A stretch of 64,000 nt of DNA from contig OW203987.1 of assembly GCA_934047225.1 (NCBI GenBank), positions 8,955,501 to 9,019,500 of the forward strand, given 5' to 3'. This DNA comes from Ypsolopha sequella (Eukaryota; Arthropoda; Insecta; Lepidoptera; Ypsolophidae). Numbering within the stretch: position 1 is the stretch's first letter; each line of letters starts with the position of its first letter. Shown here piece after piece: positions 21,545-32,939 of this stretch. The notes under the pieces were generated by a model, which ran no database searches, was not told where the DNA came from, and was given only the letters and a program-made list of their open reading frames with translations. The position numbers and the translations under genes were made by a program.

Positions 21545-22320
21545 TAACCGATCAAGTGCGAGTCATACTCGCGTACCTAGGGTTCCTTAATTCGACAGTT
21601 TTAGGAACAGAAAACAAAATTTTGTCATTTTGTTTTCGTGAATTTCTCAACCGCCATATGTTTCCTAATTTTGCTTTATCCTAATTTTTGACTATTGTGC
21701 TTAATATGTTAATTATAAGTACTAGTTTTAAATTAATATTTATTAATTATGTACCTATATGTTGCTTTGCTATGTATTTTTTTGTCCCTAAATAAATAAA
21801 TTTCTTTCTTTCTTTCCTAATCTTTAAGTTCGCCATAATTTTCTGATATTTTTCTAAGATTTTTTTCGAGGATTTCTTGAAATTGATTTAAGTAAATATA
21901 GCCAAGCTATATATTTTTACAATAGTACCTACAATTTAATATCTATTTTTATAAAAAATATATTTATTTTTTTTAACTTTTTTTATATTTCTCATTCGTG
22001 TTTAATTTTTTTTTAAATCGCTTTAGTTTTCTGTAATTAGCCAGATATGATCTATCATCAAAACATTTTTCATATTAGGTTTACCAGTTTGGGGGTTAAG
22101 GGGGCGGGGGGACACACATTTTTCTGTGGTTTTTCAAATATTTCTCAATATCAGTGCCATAGTTAAAATATATGTTTTTACAATCAGCTAAATATCCACA
22201 TTTTGATACCCATATTGTATTTTTTGAATATTTTCATTCTCTCTTTTTAGTTACTCTATGTAATGCTATTTTTATGCCAAATTTCAGATAAAGTTGATAA
22301 TTGAGTAGTTTCGCAGCCGG
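21545..22320 (+). repeat. GGGTTCCG repeat, diverged copy
   Basis: Starts TTTAACCGATCAAGTGCGAG, CTAGGGTTCCTTAATTCG. It carries the 'GGGGGACACACATTTTTCTG' block shared with the copy at 33437. An A-rich LINE-like tail (CCTAAATAAATAAATTTC then TTTC repeats, 21770-21815) interrupts it. Its usual right end is missing here; a detached right end lies at 22948-22994. Confidence 0.6.
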
Positions 22321-22534
22321 ATTGTTAAAAACCCGCATTTTTCTAATTAATCGAAACAGAACACTCAAATTCAAAATTCAACAAAATCTTATTATCTATG
22401 CATTGTGTATGTTGCCATTGCAAAGATTCCATTGGTATCTATCTATTGGTAAATAAGAATTTCATTTTTTTTTATCAAAACTAAATAAAACCCTTTTTTT
22501 AATTTTGAATTTGGATCATTTTGAGAATACGAAT

Positions 22535-23578
22535 CATGAAGCAACAAGCCAGTGGAGAGCGCAGAGATACATTCTCCTTCAAAACACAAGTCACCAATAT
22601 ACGGCGGGGGACGTGACAGCTTAGCGAGCTGTGATTGGACAGCTCAAGGTCAAAATTTGATGCGTAATTTGTGTAGGGATGTCATACAAGTGAAACGAAA
22701 AATTATCGATATCGATAAAATCGAAAAAATAAATTTGGAATTTCCAAGTTTTCAAAGATATACCAATGAAAGTATTGTTGGGTAATAAATAAAACAAAAT
22801 TATTTATTTGACAAAGTAGCTACTCACTGATTTTTGAAATGAATTAATTTGGAGTATATTTTTCTTATATAATCCTTCGGGTTTTGATTATTTTTTGTAA
22901 TGAAGGTTAGCCGGGCATCCACATATTTTTTTATTACACATAATATAGTAATAGGGTCCCGTTAGGCACCCTTTGGGTGTGGAACCCTAAAAATGGTATC
23001 AGATGCACTGACAGACACTACTGATAAACATAGGCACTTCTGACGCTAAACAAACGCGTATAAAAATATCCCTACATTAAGTACTTACCTTACATACATT
23101 ACATATACTTACATGCATACAATGTATGTAAGTAACAATACATTGTTCGATAAATTATTAAACACGTGGTAGGACAGCACTATCGAAAAAAAAAGAGACA
23201 ACTGTTGTGCATTTCACCGTGCGACAGAAAGAGAGGACGTGAAGACATCAACGCAAAGCGCAAGTTCAATTGAAATATTTAATTGTTATATTTTGAAGAT
23301 TAAAAGTATACGAAAAACCCTTACCTATGAAATGTTACTCAATCTTTTGTGTTACTTGAAGTAGAAGTATTCTTTCCACACCATTTTATTGCACAAGTAG
23401 GCATATTTACTGTAAATTTCGGATTTTTTCTACAGAAACACGCTATGTTTTCACGGACACAGCCAAACTCCGACTAAAACCAATGGCTTCGCTTCATGCG
23501 CCTATACGCTTTGAGAAGCGGATGTTTGGCGAGTCGCGTTACCCCCGCATGCGCTCTCCACTGGCTTGTTGCTTCATG
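22535..23578. mobile_element. P- or hAT-like TIR element, 1044 bp, non-autonomous
   Basis: Perfect 29-bp inverted repeats, CATGAAGCAACAAGCCAGTG... and ...CACTGGCTTGTTGCTTCATG, are flanked by exact 8-bp duplications ATACGAAT (22527-22534 and 23579-23586). Eight-bp duplications and CA-starting ends fit the P and hAT superfamilies. CATGA-starting, ~30-bp perfect ends are like those of P elements. No transposase domain is seen; the 77-codon frame at 22552-22785 is unrecognised. It contains a GGGTTCCG-repeat right end (22948-22994). Confidence 0.75.
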
Positions 23579-23586
23579 ATACGAAT

Positions 23587-24091
23587 GAACGTTTCAAATT
23601 TAATTGTGCGTTGTCTGCATTATATTATGTATTTCGAGAAAAAGTATGTAGGACAGATTCCTGGATATTGATCGTAGTTACTTAAAATTCACAATCTCTC
23701 TCCCCACGCTTCCACGAAACTTGAGCACACTAGGAAATCGAACCTAAACTGATTGCATGTTGCAGAAATAATCGTGTAAGCTTTCAGAATTGTGGAAAAA
23801 GTAACCGTTTTGAAGACCCGTAAAATATCTTCAAAACATTATTCTATAGATTTTTATGCAAAGACAAAATAGAGACTTTCTCAAGAAAAATAATTGTGAG
23901 GTTTCCATAGATATCATAATAATATTATTCTAATACATATGTGAAAATACAGACCAATAAGAATCTGATTGTAATCAGAAATATCTGATTGTATATCAGT
24001 GGAGTTTTCTGGGTAAAACGGAACGTTATTGAGTGTTGGCAACGTTCTGTTTGACAGCTAAAAATCACTTTTTTCTTAAGAAAGTCTCTCT
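23587..24091. other. Unassigned sequence
   Basis: No recognisable feature. Short frames only. Confidence 0.3.
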
Positions 24092-24217
24092 TAATTTTAG
24101 TTTTAGTGCTGTCAAAACTAAATTTTCTTTGTTGCATAATAGTTCATAGTTGTCAAGAAGAGAAGCTAAATTACTTTGGAAAATTTTTAGTTTTGACAGC
24201 ACTAAAACTAAAATTAA
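24092..24217. repeat. Inverted repeat (hairpin)
   Basis: TTAATTTTAGTTTTAGTGCT (from 24092) is the reverse complement of AGCACTAAAACTAAAATTAA (ending 24217). The arms are about 30 bp and the span 126 bp. Flanking words (GCATAATAGTTCATAGTTGT, CCTTCAGAATCG) recur loosely at 34745-34870, so both are probably copies of one diverged MITE family. Confidence 0.6.
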
Positions 24218-25454
24218 AAAGCCTTCAGAATCGACCTATAGTTTTTGCGTAGAATTCTTAGTGCTCTGTATTTTCACCTATTATTTGTGTTGGTATAAAC
24301 AAAGCTAACCTTTTTAGAAAGGTACTCCCTGCTGGTGAAACTTTTGATTTGTTTTTGAAAGGTTTGTTTTATAACGTTCGTAGTAGTCTCAGAATAAAGT
24401 AGTATTTTTTTATATGTAGTAAATGGGCTTACACCTAGCCTTTACCGCGTCTGATGAAAAGCATCAATAAGACCCAGGATGAAGAGCGGTCGCCCAGAAA
24501 GCAAGAGAGTCAAAGTAGGTGAGACGATAAATTAGTCTGTCAACAGATTTTCCGAAGGGGCCAAGATTCGATGACCTTATGACCATCAATAATGTTTATT
24601 GTTGGCAAAATTTTTTATAATCCCAGTCGTCTTTTACGACATCCACTAGAAGACAGAGTTGTCACACGCTTTGGTAGTAGACTTATCTACTAATCTACTA
24701 AATGTAAACCTAGCTTAAACAGTGCGGGCGGGAACCGTGCCGTCGAGCGCATATTGAACTTTTTGATAAATGGCTTTCTGATCCCGTGTAGATAAAGAGT
24801 AATGGCGGAGGTAATTGTGGAGTTAGCTAAAGGCACAAGCTGCTTTATGTCCCTGCCTATTTCAGACACTTCAGCAATTACTCTCTTATTTTATTTATTA
24901 GCTTCAATTAGCTACCTATCGTACACGACGTAAATCAAATTTACAGGAGTTTCTTTATATATTTCTCTACTTCCATACTGCAATAAGGTAATTGCAACAT
25001 CAAAAGCAGTTTTATAAGTACCTAGATTGTATATCCGATATTACAATATTACATTATAACACCGCGATTCTGCGCTGCGATTGGCCCAATTCATTATAAA
25101 ACCGCTTGAGACCCAATCAACAACAGAGACGAGAAATAAGTCTTAAGCCACGCCCTCATTATCCTGTTTGGCCTTCAGGCCGCATTACCGAGACGACGCA
25201 CCCGGGGTACATAGACGAATGTCTTCTTCTCATTTTTCGTAAAATTGTTAGTTGAAAATATAAATAAAGGCGACATTTTTGATGGTCGTAGATAAAGTAT
25301 TGTGTGCAACTGAACATAATTAGACATTGGGACACTCTTGCAATGATTTATGATTCTGCATGCTGTTTCAAGTTTGTAACAATTACACATACTCCTCGGT
25401 TTTTTTTAATTCGGTTGTTGCCGCTTGTTCCAAAAAAGATCTATTTGATGTTTC
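24218..25454. other. Unassigned sequence
   Basis: No supported gene. 25060-25230 is slightly GC-richer but shows no domain or TIR. Confidence 0.3.
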
Positions 25455-25595
25455 AGTTTCATCAAAACCTAACGTTATGCCAAATTTCAAATTCCTACGT
25501 TACTTACACAGTTTTCGGGAATAAGTTCTGTGACAGACAGACGGACACGAGAATGATCTTATGGGTTCCGTTTTTCCTTTTTAAGAAACGAAACC
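25455..25595 (+). repeat. GGGTTCCG repeat, right-end fragment
   Basis: Contains 'TGCCAAATTTCAAATTCC', GACAGACAGACGGACACGAG and TTATGGGTTCCGTTTTTCC. This is the normal right part of the family. The hAT element that follows has duplicated its last bases CTCTAAAG. Confidence 0.6.
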
Positions 25596-25603
25596 CTCTA
25601 AAG

Positions 25604-26159
25604 CAGTGTTTCCCAGTCCATGGTCCGCGGGTCCGCAGACATTTCCTGCCGGTCCACGAAAAATATTCTGTTCAGTCGCCACGTCAGACAGAAGACGCAC
25701 GGCCACGACATATTTATGTAAAAAAACTTGTTCAGCCATGACAATTATAAAAACAAAACCAAGAAACAGAATGGATGTCAATGCAGCGCTTCGTTTTTCC
25801 GAAACCAAACTACACGGCTATCAAATATTTTGGCAACGAAACAGCAACATATTTGAAATAAATTTTTCCTTTTATATTTTTCGAGTATTTTCAGTTATAG
25901 TTCTTCATAATAAACAAATAATGGTTTTATTTCCCACCGGTCTCTGAAATGTTTTTCATTTTTTACCGGCCCGCAGGTAGAAAAGACTGGGAAGATCCAA
26001 CCTGCGAGCCAAGGGGGTCATAGGCTCCGAAATAGTCCAAATATATCATAAAATTTTGTGCAGTTTTAGGTAAATTTAGCGCGTCTGTATAAAAAAAATT
26101 TGAGCTAGGCCCAAGGGGGGTCATGACCCCCATGATCCGCCGTTGATTGGGAAACACTG
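25604..26159. mobile_element. hAT-type non-autonomous element, 556 bp
   Basis: Ends CAGTGTTTCCCAGTCCATGG and ...GATTGGGAAACACTG, flanked by exact 8-bp duplications CTCTAAAG (25596-25603 and 26160-26167). CAGTG ends, short TIRs and 8-bp duplications are diagnostic of hAT. The interior contains 'GGTCCGCGGGTCCGCAGAC' and no intact transposase. Overlapping 113- and 145-codon frames are not recognisable proteins. Confidence 0.85.
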
Positions 26160-26167
26160 CTCTAAAG

Positions 26168-27206
26168 GATTCTTACTCGATTTAAAATCAAATCAACGCT
26201 ATTCCATTTAGAGTGCGTTCAACACGTAGCTACTTATTCAAGTTTCGCACAAAATACCCGCTATTCTTCGTCGATAGCGACACGACAGGTTGAGAATATA
26301 GAATTTTATCTTCATCCAATTTGTACAAAGAAAGAGACAAATGCCTTTAGCGCTAAAGTCAAACACGTCTTGTTATTTACACCATCTGTTTCAGTGTAAT
26401 AATACTTTATCTTATATCAGTCGTATAATTTATATTTGTTTTTTATAGTACCCGCCGTGAACATGATATCTTTGTAATGAAAACGAAAGCTTGTAAATAA
26501 AAGATTATTTGAAAGACAATCTTATTTGGTGAGCACATCTGCCAAACTAGGCCACAAAACCCATTCAAGCTTAGCAAACAAAATATCAAAAGTTGGACAG
26601 AGCACATGAAAACTTATGTGGTATACGGTTTATATGGTAAGCGCTCTGAGTAAATAGACGTGTAGAAGTGAATCTTGTTCTTGTTCAGTTATGTGATTAT
26701 GAAGAAACTTTGTTACGAGAATGTAGAGGAGCATTTTGCATTATATTATGATAGAAAGACGCCCTTCGGCGCTTGCAGTGTGATTATTAGGTCGTTATTG
26801 GAACAGTCAGTTTATCAATATATCGCTTATGAGATTTACCATTGACTCAAATAAAATAAAGTTTCTTTGTATACCGGGTGTAAATGGACTGCTACCTTTA
26901 GATGATAGCACATATTCTACCGATCAAACTGAACCACTTTTCCCAAGAAACATACCCGCGCAAACCATTAGTTTGGGAAATATTTGAGTTTCAAACTAAA
27001 ACCCTAAAGCACCGAGATACAGGTGTCTTTTGGGGCAGCGTCGTACGTGAAACATTTATTCACGCGCAGCCTTCTAAAATAGACCTTCTTCCTGAGTACT
27101 GACAGCTGAATATTTTCTCCCATTGAAATTTTCGCGGGTATTTATCTTTAAAGAGTTGTTCAGTACGATCAGTAGAGTATGTGGTTTCATTTAAAGGTCA
27201 CAGTCT
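26168..27206. other. Unassigned sequence
   Basis: No supported gene. A + frame at 26902-27102 (66 codons) has no recognised domain. Nothing else seen. Confidence 0.3.
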
Positions 27207-27393
27207 ATGTTCACCTTGTATGTATAGGCCAACGAACTAAAATTTTATGGAAGCATAAACTCGCTTAAAAATGTATGCCACAATTTATGTGCCCAGGTGG
27301 GCAAGGCTAATATTTATGTGTATTACGTTGATCAGTCTTGCGCTGCGCGGTGCGCCGTCTAGTGAGCACAACAAAATTATAACAAAATTCCAG

Positions 27394-27463
27394 GTTGTAC
27401 TGTGAAATGGCGCATAAGCAACTCGAGCAAACACGGCAAGAGTCGTGGCATCAGTTTTTATGC
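27394..27463 (+). pseudogene. Possible THAP-domain exon remnant
   Basis: A short + frame reads GCTVKWRISNSSKHGKSRG then ISFYA. This resembles the start of THAP zinc fingers (C...NSSK.G...ISFYRFP), which occur in P-type transposases and host regulators. It is framed by an acceptor-like TTCCAG and a consensus donor GTAAGT at 27464. The second Cys of the finger is not in place. Too short to be sure. Confidence 0.25.
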
Positions 27464-27587
27464 GTAAGTATTCGAAATTTTTATTAATTTAAAACCAAAA
27501 TCTCTAAAAACGAAATAACCTTATAAAAGATTGATACATTACCATGTATAGTGCTTTTTACATTTTCGTCTTTAATACAATAACATA

Positions 27588-27945
27588 AAAAATAAACTTT
27601 TAACAAAAAAATAGCAACCGACTTCAATAGTAACAGCAGTCATTCACTAAAAAGTTAATAATAATTCTATAAAGACCGATGGTACCGAAGCAACACTTTT
27701 GCCGACTTCTTTCTTCCTGAAACGTTATGTTATCTAGAAGTCGGCGTTCTTATATTGGTTTCTATGTTGCTATATCGTAGGAAATACGCCGACTTCTAGA
27801 TAACATAATGTTTCAGGAAGAAAGAAGTCGGCAAAAGTGTTGCTTCGGTACCATCGGTCTTTATAGAATTATTATTAACTTTTTAGTGAATGACTGCTGT
27901 TACTATTGAAGTCGGTTGCTATTTTTTTGTTAAAAGTTTATTTTA
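27588..27945. repeat. Long near-perfect palindrome, 160-bp arms
   Basis: Left arm 27588-27747 and right arm 27786-27945 are reverse complements with about one mismatch, separated by a 38-bp loop. The arm outer end contains ATAGCAACCGACTTCAATAG. AACCGACTTC/GAAGTCGGTT is the terminal word of the lepidopteran repeat that ends at 28757. It looks like an inverted duplication of that repeat's 5' end. Confidence 0.9.
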
Positions 27946-28074
27946 TTTCACATTTTTTAGTGTTGCTGGGTTAAATTGTGAGGTATAGGTAGTTCTTGCA
28001 AACGTGGTGTTAATATGAAATGAAGTTCAAGTGAGTATAAGTAGCCATGTTTGAGTAGCTTCCTGCTATCAACA

Positions 28075-28674
28075 CCCTAACACAACATGATTACCGCAAT
28101 CTCGAGTTATGTGCTGTCATCCGTTGAAGAGTTCTACGGTGATGAAGCCAAGATCGAAATTCAGGTGGGTACACTGGCAATTTTCAGCAATGCCCTGCAA
28201 TGAGCACCCTAACACAAACTGGTTGCCGCAATCTAAAGTTATGTGCTGTCATCCGTTGAGGAGTTCTATGGTGATGAAGCCAGGATCGAAGGTCAGGTGG
28301 GTATTCTGATAATCTCCAAGTAATACCCTTGAATCAGCACCCTAACGCAGTGATTGCCGCAATCTCGAGTTATGTGCTCTGATCCGTTGAAGAGTTCTAT
28401 GGTGAATATGTTGATGAAGCCAGGATCGAAGGTCAGGTGGAAGAATGTCGATTTTCAGGTAATACCTTGTAATCAGCACCCAAGTACATAGCGATTGCCT
28501 CAATTTTGAGAGATATGCTGTCATTTTCTGAGGAGTTCCACTGCCTATCTCTGAAGACCTTCATCAGATCATGACCAAACCCAAAATGGGACCTACCTGG
28601 AAGTATACTCTTTCAAACAAAAAAAGAATTGTTCAAATCGGTTGGGAAATGACGGAGTTATGGAGTAACAACGC

Positions 28675-28706
<32 letters not shown>

Positions 28707-28757
28707 ATACAGTCGAATTGAGAACCGCCTCCTTTTTGAAGTCGGTTAAAAACTACG
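28075..28757 (+). repeat. GAAGTCGGTTAAAA repeat with 4 internal tandem units
   Basis: Four diverged units of about 125 bp start near 28075, 28202, 28335 and 28475. Each has 'CACCCTAAC/CACCC', 'TTGCCGCAATCTCGAGTT', GTCATCCGTTGA and GATGAAGCC words. They run into a conserved tail: GGGACCTACCTGGAAGTATA, a 28-bp A run, GTCGAATTGAGAACC, then TTTTTGAAGTCGGTTAAAAA. I recognise the tail as a widespread lepidopteran repeat. Open frames are tandem-repeat artefacts. A tail fragment recurs at 36380-36435. Confidence 0.75.
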
Positions 28758-28970
28758 ACTAGGTCCATTCTTTTCGATCCGACTCAAGTCTATGATTGGC
28801 TGGAATTGGAATGGCGTGATAATCACTAGTGATAATCAATGTTGCGATTACTGTAGTGAGCTAAGTACGTGTAGTATACTCAAAATCACACACAACCTCT
28901 GTGTCGTAGGGCCATAATCCTAGGAAGGGATGTACTGAGATAGATTTCCATAAAATTTTAGTTCGTTGGT

Positions 28971-30771
28971 ATAGACTTTATATTCTCTGGTATAGGCATG
29001 GCAAAAACGTAATTTTATACATGCAGAAGAATAAACAAACAAGCAATTTGGAAGAGCAGTACAAATAAATGAGAACGACTAAAGTCATAATCCACCAGTT
29101 ATGTTATTCATGAGCAATGCACACCCAAATTTCGATCAGCATCCAGCGAGATGAATATACTACGCCGTATGCTTGTCTGTATGATATGGGTACATTTTAG
29201 CTTTACATTTTGTATCATTTTTGAGGGACCGTTTTTCTGCTCAATTATTCACAAACATCGTCAGACAGTTGAAGGAACAAAATTCCAAGGCTGACTGGTC
29301 CCTATTCTGCCTGACCTAATTCATAATGCAGGATCACCTTTTGAAGCTCTCACGAAATGAATCATTTACCTAGAAGCAACCGATAAGAAAGGCTTCTAAT
29401 CGAAATCCTCTCCGAGTCAGTTAGTTGCTTTGTGAGTCCGCAAACACGTGAGAGCATTCAAAGTCGAGGCGTGCACTGTAAATACAATTTTGCTGAGTTT
29501 GCTTCGAGCAACTAAGGTATTTTATATTAGATGCCTTCATTTATTTAGAATTTAACGTAAGAGCGTCACAAGTTATACTTAGCATATAGGTATAAACCTT
29601 TTAATATAAACGATATCTCACACTCTATTTGAAAAAGAAACGTTGTATTTAGAGGTTTAACTCTATTACTATTGTTTTTTAGTAATGATCAAGTCTTTTA
29701 GGCTTTATTTTCATGTTAAATTACAGCTAATTAGTGACAAAAGACTAAAGTTTAACAAATTATATACTAACGATACAAATTTTACTATCAATTTAAATAA
29801 ATAATTAAATACAAGCAAAATAAATATGTTTTCAAAACTCCGTTTTTCTTTTTATATATCTTTTGTATACAATAAAGTGTCCAATCATTCATTCAAATAA
29901 ATTTATAACCACAATTTTTTTTTTAACGAGATTTCTATTAGAATAAGAACTCGCAAGCTCATAGTCAAGGAAGTAGTAAATAAAAGTGCACGACTTGAAT
30001 TGAATACATCTTGTGGTTAGTTGGAGGAGGCAGGAACTAAAATGCTTTGCATAGAGATTGCAAAGAGCTTATTGTCTTGGACGAATAAACCAGCCTGTTG
30101 TACATGTTCACTGTTTGTAACTAAGAAGACCCGCGAATTAAGGCATTTGCATCATTATTTCTTTATGATAAGTAATTTGATAGAGGATTTCTTTTGTGCG
30201 GCCATTTCAAGACAACCAGCATTAAAGCGACTACTGTCTTGTAGACAGATATGCAGTAATTGCACTTATACTTATGCCCAGATGTCCTGTTGCTCCAGCG
30301 CCAGTTACAAACGCGTCGCGCCGTGGCGATCATCATCATCATCTGTTCAGTAGAGATCACATCAAGGAGTTTGGAAACACACATTGGACTTTTTACCAAT
30401 CTTATATCCTTCGTCATAGGGGCTAATGTAATGGCTTAATGCGATCTCCACTGTACACGTTGTCCGAATCTCACGTGACCGGGCCTATTATGTATCTCTA
30501 GTTGCCAACTGCACTGGGTGCCTATCATCAAAAAAATAGATAAAATACTATCGAATTCCGATTGTCTAAAGATATGTACTCATTTGAAGTGACGTCACAG
30601 TTCGTAAATAGTTAAATAACCTCTAAAGACAATTTTGAAAGTTCAGTTTTTATCTATGTTTTTGATGATAGGCACCCTGTCCAGTTGGCAACCTAAGATA
30701 CAGAATAGGGGGCAGATGTTCGGCTGGGATATAGGGTTGGACTTTTTTATTATTATTATATTCCGTGTAAT
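28971..30771. other. Unassigned; weak repeat tail near 29870
   Basis: No recognised gene. The + frame at 30021-30353 (110 codons) is unrecognised and includes a short (ATC)n run at 30330-30345. 29870-29895 (CAATAAAGTGTCCAATCATT CATT) looks like the tail of a CR1-like LINE. Confidence 0.3.
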
Positions 30772-31162
30772 TATGACGTGCTCAGAAAATTTTACTACAC
30801 GCTCTACTGATTATATTGAAATACTACCATGAAAAAACTTTTGAAACAAGGCGAAAAAATATGCGCTTCCCCATAGAAAATTACGGATAGGTATTAAACA
30901 TTTCTATGGGAAAGTGAATTATTTTTTCGCGTTATTTCAAATACTTTACTTTGGAAGTGGTTCAGTATAAAGAGTAGGGATGTAATGATACACAATTTTG
31001 CCGATACGATACCGATACCAATTATTGTAATAATGTAGCTTGTCTTTTCTTTTTGATATTGGTTGTTTATAATCGGCGATGCCGATATATCGGTATCGGA
31101 ATCGGAATCGTTAATCCTTAATAATAAGTATAGCATGTGGTTTAATTTTCTGAGCACGTCAT
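30772..31162. mobile_element. TIR foldback element, 391 bp
   Basis: TGACGTGCTCAGAAAATTTT at the left and AATTTTCTGAGCACGTCA at the right are inverted. Inside is a second inverted pair, GCGAAAAAATA...CCCCATAGAAA and TTTCTATGGGAAAG...TTTTTTCGCG, and a patch of CGATACGATACCGATACC-type words. No coding capacity. Confidence 0.65.
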
Positions 31163-31423
31163 GAGTTTTTAACTTCGGCGAAAAAAAGTTTTTAATGGAA
31201 CTAATAAAAATGTATCAAGTATTTCAACCCTAGTTTTTTTGTTTTTAAGTGTCTGCTAGAAAAACGCGGTTACAGGATCGACTTTTTTACTATTTTACAT
31301 GAAATAAGTAATACAAATATAAATCTATATTTATATATAATATAAGCGATTATTGGTTGGTTCATTGGCCTATTTGTAATACTAATAATCACGCAGCAAT
31401 ATATATATTATATCAATATACAA

Positions 31424-31687
31424 GGTGATTTTTTGATCATCGTCCAAATTCATACTAGTGGCTTGGTAAGTGATCAGTATCATGGATCAATTACAATTTT
31501 TGTAAAATTCGTAAAATGAAATTTCGACTCCCCATAGTGATTCACTCGGAACTGGAAGTGAATTTCTATGGGAAACCGAATTTTCATTTTACAAATTTCA
31601 CAAAAATTGTTATTGATCCAAGATACTGATCACTTATCAAGCCTCCAGTATGAATTTGGACGATGATCAAAAAGTCACCTTGTATAT
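31424..31687. mobile_element. Family D MITE, complete palindromic copy
   Basis: Ends TATACAAGGTGATTTTTTGA and TCAAAAAGTCACCTTGTATA. Subterminal blocks are CAAATTCATACTAGTGGCTTGGTAAGTGATCAG and their complements. This copy best shows the family's TATACAAGGTGA terminus with TA flanks. The centre carries its own palindrome (CCCCATAGTGATTC / CTTCCAGTTC...CTATGGG). Confidence 0.8.
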
Positions 31688-31916
31688 AAAAAAATATTGA
31701 ATTGTTTTAATATTAATAAGGAAACGAAAGAAATAAATAAAGCTTAAGAAAGCACAATATACATTTATTAACATTTTATTAAGATGCTTATTATTCTTTG
31801 GTGTAGGTTGTTTTATTTATGTATTGATGAGAAATCCTCTGTTACTTCATAGATACTTCTTAGTACTTCATAGATACTATACATATATTATTCGTGTTAT
31901 AGCTAACTACACGTCA

Positions 31917-32939
31917 GAGCTGGATTTAGAGCAGGGCAACTCCACAAGAGAGCCCCAACAAATAGGCCCCTTCCGAAATAATACACTTACGCCAACGAAT
32001 AACCTAATCTTCAAAAAATTATTTAAACGCATTTTCTGGTATTGACTTCAGTACTCGCCGCGAATTCTCTTTTGTCGACTCAAAATTCACTAGTTAATCC
32101 AAATTTGTTCTTCTTGTTAGAATTTTTTTAAGCATTTAATTCATAAGTGTTAAAATTGTGTTAAAACCTTTGTTAATGTGTTTATAACTTAGCTTATGAG
32201 TTGGTGAAAGTCACTGTTAGTAGGCTAAGGTTCTAAATAAAAATAAATAAATAAATAAATAAAACTGAAGCCATTCCAAAGCTTGTTGACTGGTTTGTAT
32301 AGCAAATCCCTGAACCGAAGTCTCATCCATCACCAGTTAAAATTTTTGAGTCTATGATGTAGAGTTGGAATTGACTCGTTCTATTATGTATTTAGCGAAC
32401 CTTACGCGATTTAGTTTTTGCAGAAAATTCAGGTATTTTGGCACTAGTCGAACGACAACGCGTTTCATGTCCAAACAATTGTTTAAAATGGTACAAATTG
32501 ATTCATGAGGCACAGACATTTCAGCGGCTTTTAGACATAAACTATGGTTTTCAGTCACCATTTCCTCCACTTTAGCGATGTTAAGTTCACTTGAAGACGT
32601 TGATGGCTGACCAGTCTCTCTTAGCCTTAAACTATGATTTTCAGTCACCATTTCCTTCACTTAAGCGATGTTAAGTTCAGTTGAAGACTGCAAATTTGCA
32701 AAGCTAAATTTAAGACAGATTCTTTATTCAATATTTTTATCCATTGTAAAAATCGCAAAACACACTTGATATGAACTGACAAAATGTTGCACTGTAAACA
32801 AACTAAATGACAAGTGATACTCAAACTCCATAAAATTATTAAAACACTGAAAGAAAAAAATTGTTTAACCTATTTGAAAAATAATAAGGAGCCTCATCTC
32901 CCTTGTTGCCTCAGGGCCTCTAGACCTCTAAATCTGGTC
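31917..32939. mobile_element. hAT-like end pair around a mariner remnant (composite)
   Basis: CAGAGCTGGATTTAGAGCAG at the left and CTCTAAATCTGGTCCTG at the right form inverted ends of the 'CAGGGCCGGATTTAG' type. Inside are an A-rich LINE tail (AATAAATAAATAAATAAATA, about 32240-32263) and a mariner transposase remnant (32262-32660). Clean 8-bp duplications are not visible, so the outer boundary call is weaker than the inner parts. Confidence 0.45.
32262..32660 (-). pseudogene. Mariner transposase remnant
   Basis: The - frame at 32352-32660 contains a mariner-type helix-turn-helix region: 'VTENHSLCLK...SVPHESICTILNNCLDMKR', then VVVRLVPKYLNFLQKLNRVR. Farther downstream, with a break, TGDxxDETSV marks the first catalytic Asp region. 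The segment KxEEMVTENHSL appears twice in tandem, an internal duplication. No full DD34D triad. Dead copy. Confidence 0.75.

Larger units (their letters stand above)
27222..28970. mobile_element. Putative TIR-bounded composite of ~1.75 kb
   Basis: CCAACGAACTAAAATTTTATGG (in full 27227-27250, 26 bp with GAA) is matched in reverse near 28945-28972 (CCATAAAATTTTAGTTCGTTGG core). Between them lie the THAP-like segment, the long palindrome and the four-unit tandem repeat. It could be one element or two copies of a small MITE end in opposite orientation. Confidence 0.4.

Noticed and set aside
25304..25947. 145- and 113-codon ORFs over the hAT element
   Set aside because: They cross the element boundary and overlap each other in different frames; no transposase motif.
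31000..31110. GATACCGATACC patch as a regulatory array
   Set aside because: Short, imperfect and inside a foldback element; no basis for a specific factor.
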